Below the pieces are notes generated by a model, which saw only the letters and a list, made by a program, of their open reading frames with translations, did not search any database and was not told where the DNA came from. A stretch of DNA of 64,000 bases from Chrysophaeum taylorii (lineage: Eukaryota > Sar > Pelagophyceae > Pelagomonadales > Pelagomonadaceae): positions 62,001-126,000 of the forward strand of contig JAQMWT010000166.1 of NCBI GenBank assembly GCA_029834535.1, written 5' to 3'. The translations under genes were made by a program, and so were the position numbers. Shown here piece after piece: positions 42,248-53,309 of the stretch. How positions within the stretch are numbered: the stretch's first letter is position 1; every line of letters starts with the position of its first letter.

Positions 42248-43144
42248 CTACAACGAGGGTGCATCCTCCTCCTCTTCGTCGTCGTCCATCTGGTCGTCGC
42301 CCGTGTCGACGGCGGGAATGTAAAAGGTGAGGTCTGCCTGGTCGTTGTTCAAAATCACGTGGAGGACGAGGGCCGTGTTCTCGACCGCACAGCATGCGAT
42401 CGAGGTAAAGGGGAGCGCGTAGGACTGGAGGCTCTGGGCGAGCTTTCGCGAATCGACGCGAAGGGAGACGCTCGCGTCTACGGGAACCTCCTCGTTCTGG
42501 AGCGCGAGGTCGGAAAAGAATGTCTTGATAACGGCCGCTTCGGTGTGAACCTTGAGCGACAACCGACCTTTGGCCTCGATTTTCACGTCAACGTACCTCG
42601 CGTTGCCCTTGACGCGGTCGCCGACAGCCCTCAGCCTCTCGACGACCGTACGCGCGAGCCTCGACGGCGGAAGCTCCAGGACGAGATCGGGTCTCGGAAG
42701 GTCGGGCGGCTGGTGCGGCCCCACGTCCTCCTGCCGCACGACCCGCACCGGGACCTGGTGCGAGACGTGCGAGACGGTCGTACCTTCGAACTCGACGCAC
42801 AAACACGCCTGCCGTCGCTTGGCCAGCTTCACGTGCGCCACCGCGGCCGCCTTGGCCGACCCGAGGCACCGCGCCAGGGGCTCGAGGGGTACGATCAGGT
42901 ATATTTGATTCTCGGCACGACTCGTCACCTCAAACTCCTTGAAGGTCGACGCGCGGATATCGGCGAAGGCGAGCATGTCGTCGGTGGCGCCCGCGATCAC
43001 GGCGATCGACATGCCCGAGGCGGAGAGGATCACGCACGCCTTGCGCTTCTCTCGCTTCCCGCCCGACTCGAGCCGCTCCAGCATCGCGAACACCCCGTGG
43101 ACCACGCCGTGGTTGTCGTTCGACACGACGGCGCGGAACCGCAT
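42248..43144 (-). CDS. HUS1: HUS1-like subunit of the 9-1-1 DNA-damage checkpoint clamp
   Basis: A 298-residue protein opens MRFRAVV, the hallmark HUS1 start. It continues with the clamp pattern: FKEFEVTSRAENQIYLIVPLE-type text matching F..F.M...E.NEIY, then LAKRRQACLCVEFEG, VSHQVPVRVV and a closing LTFYIPAVD matching YFIPAL. HUS1 forms the PCNA-like ring with RAD9 and RAD1 that is loaded at damaged DNA and activates ATR signalling. An acidic tail (DDQMDDDEEEEDAPS) is added at the end. No intron. It is divergent from histone H3, with 435 bases between start codons. Confidence 0.82.
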   Translation of the reverse strand: MRFRAVVSNDNHGVVHGVFAMLERLESGGKREKRKACVILSASGMSIAVIAGATDDMLAFADIRASTFKEFEVTSRAENQIYLIVPLEPLARCLGSAKAAAVAHVKLAKRRQACLCVEFEGTTVSHVSHQVPVRVVRQEDVGPHQPPDLPRPDLVLELPPSRLARTVVERLRAVGDRVKGNARYVDVKIEAKGRLSLKVHTEAAVIKTFFSDLALQNEEVPVDASVSLRVDSRKLAQSLQSYALPFTSIACCAVENTALVLHVILNNDQADLTFYIPAVDTGDDQMDDDEEEEDAPSL

Positions 43145-43990
<846 letters not shown>

Positions 43991-44657
43991 GCCTCCAGCT
44001 CGCGCCGTCTTTTCTTCTCCTCAAGGCAAGCAAGCTTGCGCGCGCTCCCAAACTCGTCCACATCACGATCCACCCCCCACGAACGCGTCTCTTTTTTTTT
44101 TTGCTCCACGTCGCTGAGAGCGCACTTCCTTATTTGAATGATTGATACCTCCCCAGGACCTCCCCGATTCATCAACATATTGATCAGAACTTTGTTTTCC
44201 CTGAGACGCACGTGGGTGGTCCCCTTTTTATTCATCATCGTATTTATAGTAAGCAAGCTTCTTTGTCCGATCCTCTGTTGGCTTTTTTTCCTCCCCTCCT
44301 CCTTTTGCGATTATTTTTTATGCTAAAGTAAAGCTCGACGATCGTTCTCTCTTCTCGAGAGAGAAAGGCGCGCCTGCGCTTTCCCCTCGTAGAGGGGGGG
44401 GTCATGACTCTCCTTGCTTACCCTAAATCAAGCAGCAGAAAACTCTCCATCCGTTGTTATAGTCGTCGTCTTCTGTCGGCCGGCCGGACCCCCTCTCGTT
44501 TGAACTCTCTTTTAACGGAATTGGCGGAATTTTCGGTATGTGTGAACGAACATGTATGTCATAAAAAAGCATACTGGAAAAAAAAAATAAAGTTAGCGCC
44601 ACCGAACACACGTAGATAGGATCGTAATTTGCCTACAAGTTCCGAAACGAAGAAGAA
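43991..44657. other. Intergenic after histone H3
   Basis: No gene seen. A perfect hairpin-like CGTTCTCTCTTCTCGAGAGAGAA lies near 44343-44365 and a G-run at 44393-44400. Confidence 0.4.
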
Positions 44658-45614
44658 ATGAAAGGAGCATGCGGCAGCGAGGAGGTCGGGGAGGCGCCGG
44701 CGATCGGCACGGTGGAGCGCGCGCACGACCTCATCAAAGAGCGGAAGCTGCGAGACCGGCTGGGTGACTTGCTGTGCTGGGGCGTGACGCCGCTCGTCGG
44801 CGGTGCCCAGGCGCGGCTGGTCGCGGTGGTGGAGGGTGATCGGTGGATGCGCGTGACGACCGCAGGGGCGATCGAGGTGTCATGTCCTCCGCCGCGGCGG
44901 CCGCCGACGACGTTTGCGGAAGAGTTTGATCGGTTCACGATGTCGCGCCCGGCGTGGCAGGACGAGAAGTCGTCGTGGGTTTTCTGGAAGCAGCACGAGG
45001 CCGGGGAGAGGATGCTGGTGGTGCGGCGGAGCTTAGGGAGGTGCTCGGTGCTCGCGCCGGCGACGGTCCTCAAGTACGTCGCGAACGTGTGGAGCGGCGA
45101 GCGGTCGCGAGAGTCTATCGACGCTTTAGCCTTCGCGCGAGACCATCGCCCGCTCGAGCAGCGCGTCTTGGACAACGAGGGGGGGCATCCGGTGTCTCTG
45201 CTCCGGGAACTGGCGGGCCTAACGAATCCCGACGACCTCGACGATCTGTGGATCCGGAAGAAAACGAAATGCGGCTTGAAGCATGCGGCAGACGTCGAGG
45301 CAATAATAGAAAAACTCATCACCACAAATCTCCCCGCCCTCGTCCTCAACGGCGCCTCCGAGGCACGCGGTGCTGCCGTCCTCCTCGGGTACCGGAGGGA
45401 CAATGGGGAAGTCCACTTTTTGCTTCAGCAGTGGTGGGAAGAAGATCATTTCGTAGAGGTTCCGAGCCACGACCTCGCGGCCGCGGAGGCCCGCGTCACC
45501 TTCCTCGACAAGCACGTCACCTCCCTCCAGGTTATGGGACGCCCCCGCCGCCGCACCATTTCCGCCGACTACATCGAGTCCAACGACGTTCCCGAGACTT
45601 CCTATAATCAGTAA
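44658..45614 (+). CDS. Hypothetical protein, single exon
   Basis: A 318-residue ATG-started frame with uniform coding character. The N-terminal third is basic/acidic mixed (VERAHDLIKERKLRDRLGDL). A middle stretch (SWVFWKQHEAGERMLVVRRS) and a C-terminal part (EARGAAVLLGYRRDNGEVHF, then LLQQWWEEDHFVEVPSHDLA, AEARVTFLDKHV) are globular. The latter resembles a small beta-rich domain as in papain-like or clan-unknown proteins, but no active site can be pointed out. Family not recognised. Confidence 0.65.
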   Translation: MKGACGSEEVGEAPAIGTVERAHDLIKERKLRDRLGDLLCWGVTPLVGGAQARLVAVVEGDRWMRVTTAGAIEVSCPPPRRPPTTFAEEFDRFTMSRPAWQDEKSSWVFWKQHEAGERMLVVRRSLGRCSVLAPATVLKYVANVWSGERSRESIDALAFARDHRPLEQRVLDNEGGHPVSLLRELAGLTNPDDLDDLWIRKKTKCGLKHAADVEAIIEKLITTNLPALVLNGASEARGAAVLLGYRRDNGEVHFLLQQWWEEDHFVEVPSHDLAAAEARVTFLDKHVTSLQVMGRPRRRTISADYIESNDVPETSYNQ

Positions 45615-46401
45615 TTCGAGTATTATTAATGCCGAAATCAGATTTCGACGAAAGTAATCTAATCATGAACTGACTTTTTATGAGGTCGGTCGGTCGGTCG
45701 CTATAGGCGGTTTCTTGGGATCGGTGTGTCGTGGCGCGATACGACGACGTCTCTGTGCAGCGACGACGTCGTCGCTCGATGCGGCGGGGGTGCGGGGTTT
45801 TCAAAAGATCAGAAGAGGCGACTCGGACGGATGTTGTTCGCTCTCGGTGGTGCAGCGAGTAAACTCGGAGGGTAGGGGCCCACGGGCGCTATGTGTCCCA
45901 AGGAGGGCGGGAAAATATCTCGGAAGCGGAGAGGAGGGAGCGCCTAAAAGGGTAAGATTTCGCACGCCGAAAGCAAGGGAAGGAAGCAAGCGAGACGCGC
46001 GACGATGATGGGAGACAACGCCAGAAGACAGACAACCAAGCTGCATAAACAGCGGTGAATGGTGAAAAAAATTCAGTCAGCAGCTCAGCGACGCGTGCCA
46101 CCGCCTGACGGATGGACGGACGATTGTGGTGGTGGTGGCGACGACAGGATTGAGTCAGAGCGACATTTTGGAAAGAACCCTTTTGGCGCGCGTTAGTTGT
46201 TTTTTTTTGACCTCGTCATCATCTCAACGACAATGGCTGGTGGTTGAACCTACAACAAGTTATGTCTGCCAAGATAGCGTTTCGGCCTACGGGAGTGACA
46301 CTTTCGCGCGACCAGCGCACAATCCCACGCCAAGTTTTTTTTTTTTTTTTATGTGTTGTGAATGAATGAATAAATACTAACTAACTAACCCCTGTGGCAA
46401 A
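45615..46401. other. Intergenic before the PH-domain gene
   Basis: No supported gene. It holds short simple runs (GGTCGGTCGGTCGG near 45686, a T/A run at 46336-46351, ACTAACTAACTAACC at 46376-46390). A plus frame at 45715-46008 has no domain and poor coding character. Confidence 0.4.
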
Positions 46402-47589
46402 ATGGCGAGCGATATTAGGGCCCTGGCGGCGATGCCGGACCCCTACGCGAAGGAGGGCTTCCTCGAGAAGCAGGGCCGCGGTCGGACCTTCAAGAGGCAC
46501 ACCCCCTGGCAGCTCCGCAAGTTCCAGTGAGGAGGTTTCGAGTGTTTGAGCGACCTCCGAAACCTTAGGTTGGACCCTGCGAAACGAGAGCTCGTGTATT
46601 CGGCCGACGGGCACACGCGGGGGTCGGTGAGCGTGGCGGGGTGCGTTGTGGCAAAGGAGCCCGCGAAACGGTTCGCCTTCAGCCTGACGCTCGTCGCCGG
46701 CGACGTGTTGCTGTTGTGCGCGCACGACGAGGCGGACCGGCTCGAATGGATCGCGGCGATCGAGAGCAGCGCAAAGTGGGACGAGGTCCAGGCCGCCCGG
46801 AAGCAGCTGGGGGACGAGGAGCGCGCCGCCAGGGAGGCGGCCGAGCTCGCGCAAAAGCAGGCGGCAACCGATCGCAAGGAAGCGGCCGTGCGACGGGCTC
46901 GAGAGGCGCGCGAAAAAGCGCTCGAGGCGACGCAGAAGGCCCGCGCGAGAATAAAGGCCGACGCCCCGGCAACCTCCTCCGAGGATGCGAACGACGTCCT
47001 CGCGACCGCCGTGAACGCCGTCGCGGTCGCCAAGTACGAGGAGGGGTTAGCCCGGAAGGAAGCGAGCGTCGTGACGAGGGGGACCGGTGCGGCAGCTAGT
47101 ACCGCCACCACAAAGGAGGAGGAGGAGGAGGAGGCGCCGCCGTTGGTGGGGACGACGCTGCAGGCGGAGCTGGACAAGGATGAGATGAAGCGCGGGATGA
47201 GAGACGCCCGGGAGCGGGCTGCGCGCGAGCAGGAAGCCGCGCGGCTCGAGGCCGCGGCGGCGCGCGCCGCCGAGGAAGCCAAGCTCGAGGCGCGCGCCGC
47301 GGACATCCGGCGGCACCGCGACTTGGCGGCGGACAGGTCCACGAAGGAGGCCGCGGCTCACGACGCCCTCGAGAAGCAGACGATGGTGCACAAGAGGGAC
47401 AAGGGGGAGTTCGACACGCGGCACAAGGAGATGAACGACCTGATCCACCTGGGGGACGCCGAGGGGGGCGCGGCCTCGACGATCGAGGACAAGCTGGACC
47501 GCATCCGCCGCGACAAGGGGAAAGTCCACCACACTGCGCGGGTCGTCGCCCCGAAAGACCCCTACCCCGAGGACGAGGGCTGGCTTTGA
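46402..47589 (+). CDS. PH-domain protein with long coiled coil, one tiny intron
   Basis: Exon 1 is 46402-46526 and exon 2 is 46569-47589, joined across a 42-base intron from GTGAGG to CTTAG. The product is 381 residues. Residues about 14-115 form a pleckstrin-homology-like domain (KEGFLEKQGRG at the start; HDEADRLEWIAAIESSAKW as the closing helix with its Trp). The remainder is a long Ala/Glu/Arg-rich coiled coil (ARKQLGDEERAAREAAELAQ; ARLEAAAARAAEEAKLEARA). PH domains bind phosphoinositides or proteins at membranes. Without the intron a TGA at 46528 would end translation inside the domain. It ends 6 bases before the ClpX start codon. Confidence 0.75.
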
Positions 47590-47595
47590 AGTTTG

Positions 47596-49059
47596 ATGAT
47601 GATGTATAGACTGCTCCGACGCAACAATAGACTGCGACGCTCCGTTCTTCTGAGCCGATGGCGGCGGGCGCCGACGACGGCAAGGTCCTTGTCGTCGTCG
47701 TCGTCGTCGTCGTCGTCCCGGCAGGTCGGGAGCAAGTGCCCCAAGTGCGGGAGCATGGCTCTCGTGTTTGCGCGGACGGGGGCCCCGAAGACGGACGAGT
47801 CGGCGTTCTACTGCTCGGTGTGCAGCGGTTGGTACGTCGTGAGCGGGCTGGCCGGCGAACCCCCCCCGGAGAAGCAGATTCTTACCCCCCGGGAAATCTA
47901 CGCCGGGCTCGACGAGCACGTCGTGGGCCAGCGCGACGCCAAGACGGCGTTGGCCGTGGGCGTCCACAATCACTACAAGCGAATGCTCGCGCGCGACATA
48001 GAGCTCGACAAGTCGAACATCATGCTCCTCGGACCCACGGGCTCGGGAAAGACGCTCCTCGCGAAATGCCTCGCGAAGCTCGTCGACGCGCCGTTGGCCA
48101 TCGTCGACGCGACGAGTCTGACGCAAGCGGGCTACGTCGGCGACGACGTCGAGTCGATTCTCCACAAGCTCTACGTCGAGGCCGACGGCGACGTCTCGCG
48201 CGCCGAACGCGGGATCGTCTACGTCGACGAGATCGACAAGCTCTCCCGGAAATCCGGCGAAAACGTCTCGATAACGCGCGACGTCTCGGGCGAAGGCGTG
48301 CAGCAGGCCCTCCTCAAGATCTGCGAGGGCGCCGTCTGCGCCGTCCCCAAGGAGGGCGGCCGCAAGAATCCCCGCGACCGCGACACGATCCAGATCGACA
48401 CCCAGCACATCCTCTTTATCTGCGGCGGCGCCTTCGACGGCCTCGAACGCATCGTCGCCAAGAGGGTCGAGAGAGGCTCGATCGGCTTCGGCGCCAATCT
48501 CCGCCGCGCCGAGGTCGACCGCCTCGACGACAACCGCGTCCTCGACGACCTCCTCTCCAAGGCCGAGACGGCCGACCTCGTCTCCTTCGGCCTCATTCCC
48601 GAGTTCGTCGGCCGCTTTCCCGTGGTCGTCGCCGCCAATCGTCTCTCCAAGCAGCAGCTCGCCGATGTCCTAACGCGGCCAAAGCACGCCATACTCAAGC
48701 AGTACCGCTACTTGTTCAGCCTCTCGGACGTCGACCTCGTCATCACCGACGCCGCGATCGACGAGATCGCCACGGCTGCCCTCAATCGCGGCACCGGGGC
48801 CCGCGCCCTCCGCGCCATCCTCGAAAAGCTTCTTCTCGACGCCATGTTCGTCGCCCCCGACCCTGACGTCGTCAAGGTCGTCCTCGACGCCCCGGCTGTC
48901 CGCGGCGACGCTCCCATCACCATTCATCGGGGGGACGCCGCCCTTCCCCGCCCGCCCCCTCTGGACATTCCCCCTTACGACGACGCCGCCCCCGCCGACG
49001 ACGACGACGAAGACGACGACGAGAAAAACCCCCGCCGCTTCGCCGCCTACAACTTTTAA
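47596..49059 (+). CDS. CLPX: ClpX, AAA+ unfoldase of the mitochondrial ClpXP protease
   Basis: The protein has 487 residues from the first ATG; the open frame begins one codon earlier at a TTG. An Arg/Ser-rich presequence (residues 1-43) indicates import into mitochondria. A C4 zinc finger follows (CPKC at 48-51, CSVC at 73-76). The AAA+ core has Walker A GPTGSGKT (146-153), the substrate-gripping pore loop GYVG (179-182), Walker B IVYVDEID (207-214) and sensor-2 text [10 protein letters not shown]. ClpX unfolds tagged proteins and feeds them to ClpP, which it contacts by an IGF-like loop; here FGFGA-type GSIGFGANL is seen. An unusual acidic Pro-rich tail follows. It is only 6 bases downstream of the PH-domain gene on the same strand. 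Confidence 0.95.
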   Translation: MMMYRLLRRNNRLRRSVLLSRWRRAPTTARSLSSSSSSSSSRQVGSKCPKCGSMALVFARTGAPKTDESAFYCSVCSGWYVVSGLAGEPPPEKQILTPREIYAGLDEHVVGQRDAKTALAVGVHNHYKRMLARDIELDKSNIMLLGPTGSGKTLLAKCLAKLVDAPLAIVDATSLTQAGYVGDDVESILHKLYVEADGDVSRAERGIVYVDEIDKLSRKSGENVSITRDVSGEGVQQALLKICEGAVCAVPKEGGRKNPRDRDTIQIDTQHILFICGGAFDGLERIVAKRVERGSIGFGANLRRAEVDRLDDNRVLDDLLSKAETADLVSFGLIPEFVGRFPVVVAANRLSKQQLADVLTRPKHAILKQYRYLFSLSDVDLVITDAAIDEIATAALNRGTGARALRAILEKLLLDAMFVAPDPDVVKVVLDAPAVRGDAPITIHRGDAALPRPPPLDIPPYDDAAPADDDDEDDDEKNPRRFAAYNF

Positions 49060-49186
49060 TTATTATTATGTGTGACTCGTTACCGTTCGTTACCCCACCA
49101 CTAGGTTTTCTCTCGGAACTTGCTGTGCCCAAGATTCTTTTTTTCGGGTTGTGGTGTACTTCTTCTTGTCGGAACATATCATCATC

Positions 49187-51025
49187 ATGCTGATGCGAAC
49201 GACGACGACCTGGTTGCTGCTGGTGGCGTTGTGTGCGGCGGCGGCGGCGGCGGCGGCGACGAAGCCCAGCAATCGGTCGCCCTATCGCGGCGTCGAGCGC
49301 CTTCTCGAAGAAGAAGAAGAAGAAGTAGAAGTTCACCTCGACGACTTCGAAGAAGACTTCGAAGAGTGCGAGCACGCGTGCGAGACTTGCGAAGAGAGGC
49401 ACTGCAGAAACCTGTGGCTCGAGAAACCAAGGGGCCGCCACCTCACCATCGCCGAACTCACTTGGACCCAGAACGTCTGCATCGTTCTGCTTTTGGCGCT
49501 CCTCACGCTGTTCGCGCGCTGTTACTACGCGGCGCTCGGAATCGCCAAAAACTACGAACTCAGGCACCACGAAGATCTACGCCAGGTGGAACGGGGCAAA
49601 AGCGAAGCCATCCTTTTGGACGCCGAGCGCGAACGCGCGCGTCCCAAGGTCTTCGGAACGGACTGCCGGGCGTCCGACGAACACTCGACCAAAGCTCACG
49701 CCGTCCTCCACCGCGCCTTTGCATTTTATGCGACCGCTCCCCCACACCACAAGGAGGAATCCCCTGCCCACGAAACCCTCGAGAACGTGCTCGGCGGCGT
49801 GCCCTCGAGACACTACTACCAGGGTCTGCTGCGCTCGTTTTCCGCAGAGCTGATGGGCCTCGGCTTCGTGTCGATCTTCGTATGGGTCGCCGAAATTGGC
49901 GGCTTCTTTAAGTCAGCGAGCGTCGGCGAGAACGGCCGCTGGGGCCCGCAAACCCCCGAGCAGGCGAAAATCACCTTCGAAGACGTCCACTTCGCCGTGT
50001 TCTCGGGCGTTTTGGTCTACTTCTTCTTTCTCTTCCAGGCAATCCGCCACGCCTGTTCGCGCTTCGACTGCTTCCTCTCCACCGAGTGGGATCTTGCCTC
50101 GAACCGCCACCCCCTCGGACCCAACGACGACCCTAACGTTCGAGGCCGCCGATGCCGCGTCAAATTCGCTAAAGATACAGAAAATTTCTTTCCAGGCCTC
50201 CGCGCTTCCTTTATTGAATGGATGCGAGACCACGTCGACGACCTCGACCAATTTGGCATAGCCTCCCCGAACCTCGACCGCCGCATATTCGAGGCAGCCG
50301 GCGACGATTTTCCGTTTGCCGTCTACCTCCGGCTCTCGCTCGACAACCTCGTCGAGCACCTCCTCGAAGTCCAGAATTCCACGTGGTGCGCCATCATCGC
50401 CATCTACGCCATCGAAGGCGTCCTGGCGCGCCTCGCCGAACTCGACGTTCCGGTCGTCTCCCTCGGCGTCGCCACGACTTTCAATTTCGCCATCGCCGCG
50501 ACGATCGCCGTCGCTCGCTGGGAGCTCGCGACATTCGTCGCCGACCATACCAAGGTCGGCCACTCGGGGACGCGCGAGCACTGGTGGCTCAAGCAAACTC
50601 CTCGCGTCATCCAGACCGCGACCCTCTACGTCGTCATTCAGTTTGCGCGCTTTTGCGTCGACACTATCGTCGACGCCAAGAACCAGATGCAACGCTACCG
50701 CGGCCAGACCAGCTTCAACGGCTGGGTCGCCTTGCAAATTTCGAACGTCATCGTCCACTACGTCCTCGTCATGCACCTCTTTCCCGAAATTACCGTCCAA
50801 CTCGCGATCCCGCCCGTCATCGGCTCCAAGTCGATCGACCTCGTGGCCCGAGTCTGCCTCTTATACGCCTCGCTCACCCACCGTCTCCGTCTCCGTCTCC
50901 ACGAAGGGCGCGATGCCCCCAACCCCCCGGCGACATCCAAAGCACCCTTTCCCGACGACCAAGACGACGCTTCGTGCTGCGCGGCTCTGAATCCAGACGA
51001 TACTGGAGCCGCCGCCGCCGCTTAG
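49187..51025 (+). CDS. Mlo-like multi-pass membrane protein
   Basis: A 612-residue protein from the first ATG; the open frame extends 12 codons upstream without ATG. Features in order are a signal peptide or first TM (WLLLVALCAAAAAAAA), an acidic segment with CEHACETCEERHC, a TM at about 88-110, then SFSAELMGLGFVSIFVW, which parallels the ELMLLGFISLLL signature of Mlo proteins. EDVHFAVFSGVLVYFFF corresponds to the Mlo HIFIFVLA helix. Further TM segments lie at about 390-410, 425-450, 480-505 and 520-545. Mlo proteins are seven-TM membrane proteins, in plants linked to calcium entry and powdery mildew susceptibility. Similarity is at motif level only, so this is a family-level call. Confidence 0.55.
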   Translation: MLMRTTTTWLLLVALCAAAAAAAATKPSNRSPYRGVERLLEEEEEEVEVHLDDFEEDFEECEHACETCEERHCRNLWLEKPRGRHLTIAELTWTQNVCIVLLLALLTLFARCYYAALGIAKNYELRHHEDLRQVERGKSEAILLDAERERARPKVFGTDCRASDEHSTKAHAVLHRAFAFYATAPPHHKEESPAHETLENVLGGVPSRHYYQGLLRSFSAELMGLGFVSIFVWVAEIGGFFKSASVGENGRWGPQTPEQAKITFEDVHFAVFSGVLVYFFFLFQAIRHACSRFDCFLSTEWDLASNRHPLGPNDDPNVRGRRCRVKFAKDTENFFPGLRASFIEWMRDHVDDLDQFGIASPNLDRRIFEAAGDDFPFAVYLRLSLDNLVEHLLEVQNSTWCAIIAIYAIEGVLARLAELDVPVVSLGVATTFNFAIAATIAVARWELATFVADHTKVGHSGTREHWWLKQTPRVIQTATLYVVIQFARFCVDTIVDAKNQMQRYRGQTSFNGWVALQISNVIVHYVLVMHLFPEITVQLAIPPVIGSKSIDLVARVCLLYASLTHRLRLRLHEGRDAPNPPATSKAPFPDDQDDASCCAALNPDDTGAAAAA

Positions 51026-51817
51026 AGACAAAAGACGAGAAAAAAGACACGCTGCCCCATCATTACATCATCTTCTGGGATGACGGATCCCTTGATTGAT
51101 TGATTGATTGATGCACCTCATTATTCTTTGTTGCTGCAACCTGGATTTTTTTATGCGCGCGGCCCTCTTTCTTTATTCCTTCCTTACTACCTACCCTTAG
51201 GTGCCTTGCTCACCATGTTGGTTGCTTGGCCCTCTTTCTTTATTCCTTCCTTACTACCTACCTTTAGGTGCCTTGCTCACCATGTTGGTTGCTTGGTTGT
51301 TTGTTTGTTTGTTTGTTTGTCGCCCATGTTTTTTGATTGATTACGACGCGTTTGCTGCTGCTGCTGCTGCTGCTGCGGTGCTCTTTGCTGTGTGCGTGGC
51401 ACGACTTCAACACCAGTGCCTTGCATTTTTTTGGCGTGATGGCTCAAGGTAGAGGGGGAGGACCATCTCGGCTGGCTGGCGCACCACTCGGGTCGCAGGT
51501 AACAACGACGACGACGTGGGCACATAGGGCCGGCCGCATTGGAGGGAGATTGTCGCGGCACGAGAGCCAGGCATGGCGACTACGAAGTGCCGCGATCCTT
51601 CTCTAAAGAGAGAGAGACTGGACGCAGAAACGAATCTGCGAGGCTGGGGCTCATTCATCAACAAGGGTAGGATGCCAGCCAGCCAGCCAGAGCGACTGCC
51701 AAAAAACCGTCGGATAACGTATCCTACAACATACCGAATGGATGACGTGGTCGGTTCCGCGAAATTCGATTCTTGCAGAAGGAATGGGAAGCCAGGAGAG
51801 CACTTAACGCAGAAGGA
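51026..51817. repeat. Intergenic with a 67-base tandem duplication
   Basis: The unit GGCCCTCTTTCTTTATTCC...GTTGCTT (67 bases) occurs twice in tandem at 51161-51227 and 51228-51294 with one difference. Simple runs follow: GTTTGTTTGTTTGTTTGT at 51298-51319 and CTGCTGCTGCTGCTGCTG at 51354-51375. A direct repeat CAGAAGGAATGGGAAGCCA occurs just before and around the next start codon (51776 and 51810). A frame at 51573-51770 may be a 5' exon but is unsupported. Confidence 0.6.
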
Positions 51818-52330
51818 ATGGGAAGCCACCAGAGCAAAGGAGGAGGTCGGTCGAGCCCAATCGTGTACGGGACGGAGGCGATCATGAGGCGGAAGGAGCA
51901 CGGTTCTTGTTCGACGGGCGTTCAAGGAGGTCTGCGGTTTGGGTGCGACGCGAAGACGGCTGATCGGATTTGTTGCTTCAACCGGCATTACGCCGAACAC
52001 AGCGGATACTTCCGGTCGACGTCGTGGGTCAAGCAAGTGAGAGAGGCGGGGGAAGTGACCTACTACGACTCGGTCGCGGGGACGCCGCTCTTCGTCGCGC
52101 CGCGCGGCAGAAGTTTCGACACGTTTTTGCGCGAGACAAAGTCCCACGGCTGGCCGAGCTTCCGCGATGAGGAGGTCGTCTGGGAGAACGTCCGCATCCT
52201 CCCGGGCGGCGAGGCGGTCTCGACAACGGGAACCCACCTGGGCCACAACATCCCCGATTCCAAGGGGAACCGCTATTGCATCAACCTCGTATCTATCGCC
52301 GGTCGACCCCAAACAAAATCACCCTCCTAA
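51818..52330 (+). CDS. MsrB-like protein with predicted N-myristoylation
   Basis: The start at 51818 gives 170 residues beginning MGSHQSKGGG, which fits the N-myristoylation pattern MGxxxS. The segment HGSCSTGVQGGLRFGCDAKT to SGYF is a conserved lead-in. The MsrB-type beta fold then follows: TYYDSVAGTPLF, HGWPSFRDE (110-118), THLGHNIPD and the C-terminal NRYCINLVS, with the catalytic-position cysteine C154. Typical MsrB reduces methionine-R-sulfoxide. The zinc-binding Cys pairs of many MsrBs are absent here. The frame is open upstream but has no earlier ATG back to 51773. It converges with the next gene, 17 bases between ends. Confidence 0.7.
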   Translation: MGSHQSKGGGRSSPIVYGTEAIMRRKEHGSCSTGVQGGLRFGCDAKTADRICCFNRHYAEHSGYFRSTSWVKQVREAGEVTYYDSVAGTPLFVAPRGRSFDTFLRETKSHGWPSFRDEEVVWENVRILPGGEAVSTTGTHLGHNIPDSKGNRYCINLVSIAGRPQTKSPS

Positions 52331-52347
52331 GAAGAATCAAATTACAA

Positions 52348-53091
52348 CTAGGTGGTGCGTCGGCGACGCTTCTTCTTGCGACTGGTCGTCGTCGTTTCTT
52401 CTTCTTCTTCTTCTTCTTTTTCTTCTTCTTCTTCTTCTTCTTGGGGGGGGCGCATGACGCGGGCGAGGGAGGAGCGCGGGACGTAGGTAGCGCCGTTGAT
52501 CTTGACCCTCGCGGCGGCGGCCTCAAAGTCGGCGAGGGTGAGATCGTAGGCCCAGTGGAGGAGGGTCTGGCGGACTACGGGGGAGACGGTGCGGTCGTCG
52601 AAGGCGCGGCCATCGCGAAGACATTTGGCGACGAGGTTCGAGCGCCAGCGGCCGCGGTCTCCCGCGCACTTTACCCAGCGCGAGATCTGGCGGTCGTCGT
52701 CGTCGGTTCGGCGGCCCGCGAAGAAGCGACAGTACCACTGAAACCAGCCGTACGGGTCCTGAGGACGCATCCAGCCGGCCGTTTCCCAAGCCTTAAGTCC
52801 GAAGGCGTCGTCCTTCCCGGCCTTGCCCCCGCAGTCGACGCCGTACTTGTTTACCTCCTTGCGGTACACTTGGCTCGCGAGTCGAGTTTTTACGTCGAGG
52901 CCCTTGATCCAATCCTTCGGAAGCTCGCGCCACGCGTCGACGTACGACTCGCTCGTTACCGTCGACGTTATATCGCGAAAGTAACCGCCCCCAAACGCGC
53001 CTGCGCGGAGGACCTCCTCCGGACTCAGATTCGGTCGAAACGCGGGCTTGTCCGCGAAATTAAAGCAACCGTTTGCCTCGCGTCTCAGCAT
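52348..53091 (-). CDS. Conserved uncharacterised protein (algal/fungal family)
   Basis: It reads from the ATG at 53091 (MLRREANGCFNFADKPAF), 247 residues. The frame is open upstream to 53274 without ATG, so an N-terminal extension or another exon is possible. Conserved-looking segments are PNLSPEEVLRAGAFGGGYFR, ELPKDWIKGLDVKTRLASQ, EVNKYGVDCGG, RPQDPYGWFQWYCRFFAGRR, ISRWVKCAGDRGRWRSNLV and VSPVVRQTLLHWAYDLT. I recognise this as a widespread family of unknown function rich in Trp/Tyr. The C-terminus is a poly-Glu and Lys/Arg tail encoded by a TTC trinucleotide run (52397-52441), likely length-variable. Confidence 0.7.
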   Translation of the reverse strand: MLRREANGCFNFADKPAFRPNLSPEEVLRAGAFGGGYFRDITSTVTSESYVDAWRELPKDWIKGLDVKTRLASQVYRKEVNKYGVDCGGKAGKDDAFGLKAWETAGWMRPQDPYGWFQWYCRFFAGRRTDDDDRQISRWVKCAGDRGRWRSNLVAKCLRDGRAFDDRTVSPVVRQTLLHWAYDLTLADFEAAAARVKINGATYVPRSSLARVMRPPQEEEEEEEKEEEEEEETTTTSRKKKRRRRTT

Positions 53092-53309
53092 CCGAACACT
53101 CCCAAAGATCGAGTGCGCTGCGGTGGGGAGGGTGGTGACTCGCGTCGCAGCCACAGCTTGATACGCCACCACCACGGCTCCTCTATTTCGGAGAAGCCCT
53201 CGCGAAGCGGCGCCGCCGACGCCGGCGGTGGCGGCGGCGTTGGCTCTGGACGAGAAGACGGGACGCACTGGCACGCCGTCGTACCGACCTGCTCAGGACC
53301 CAAGTTCTA

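Noticed and set aside
52397-52441. TTC run as an independent regulatory tract
   Set aside because: It encodes the poly-Glu tail of the minus-strand gene in frame.
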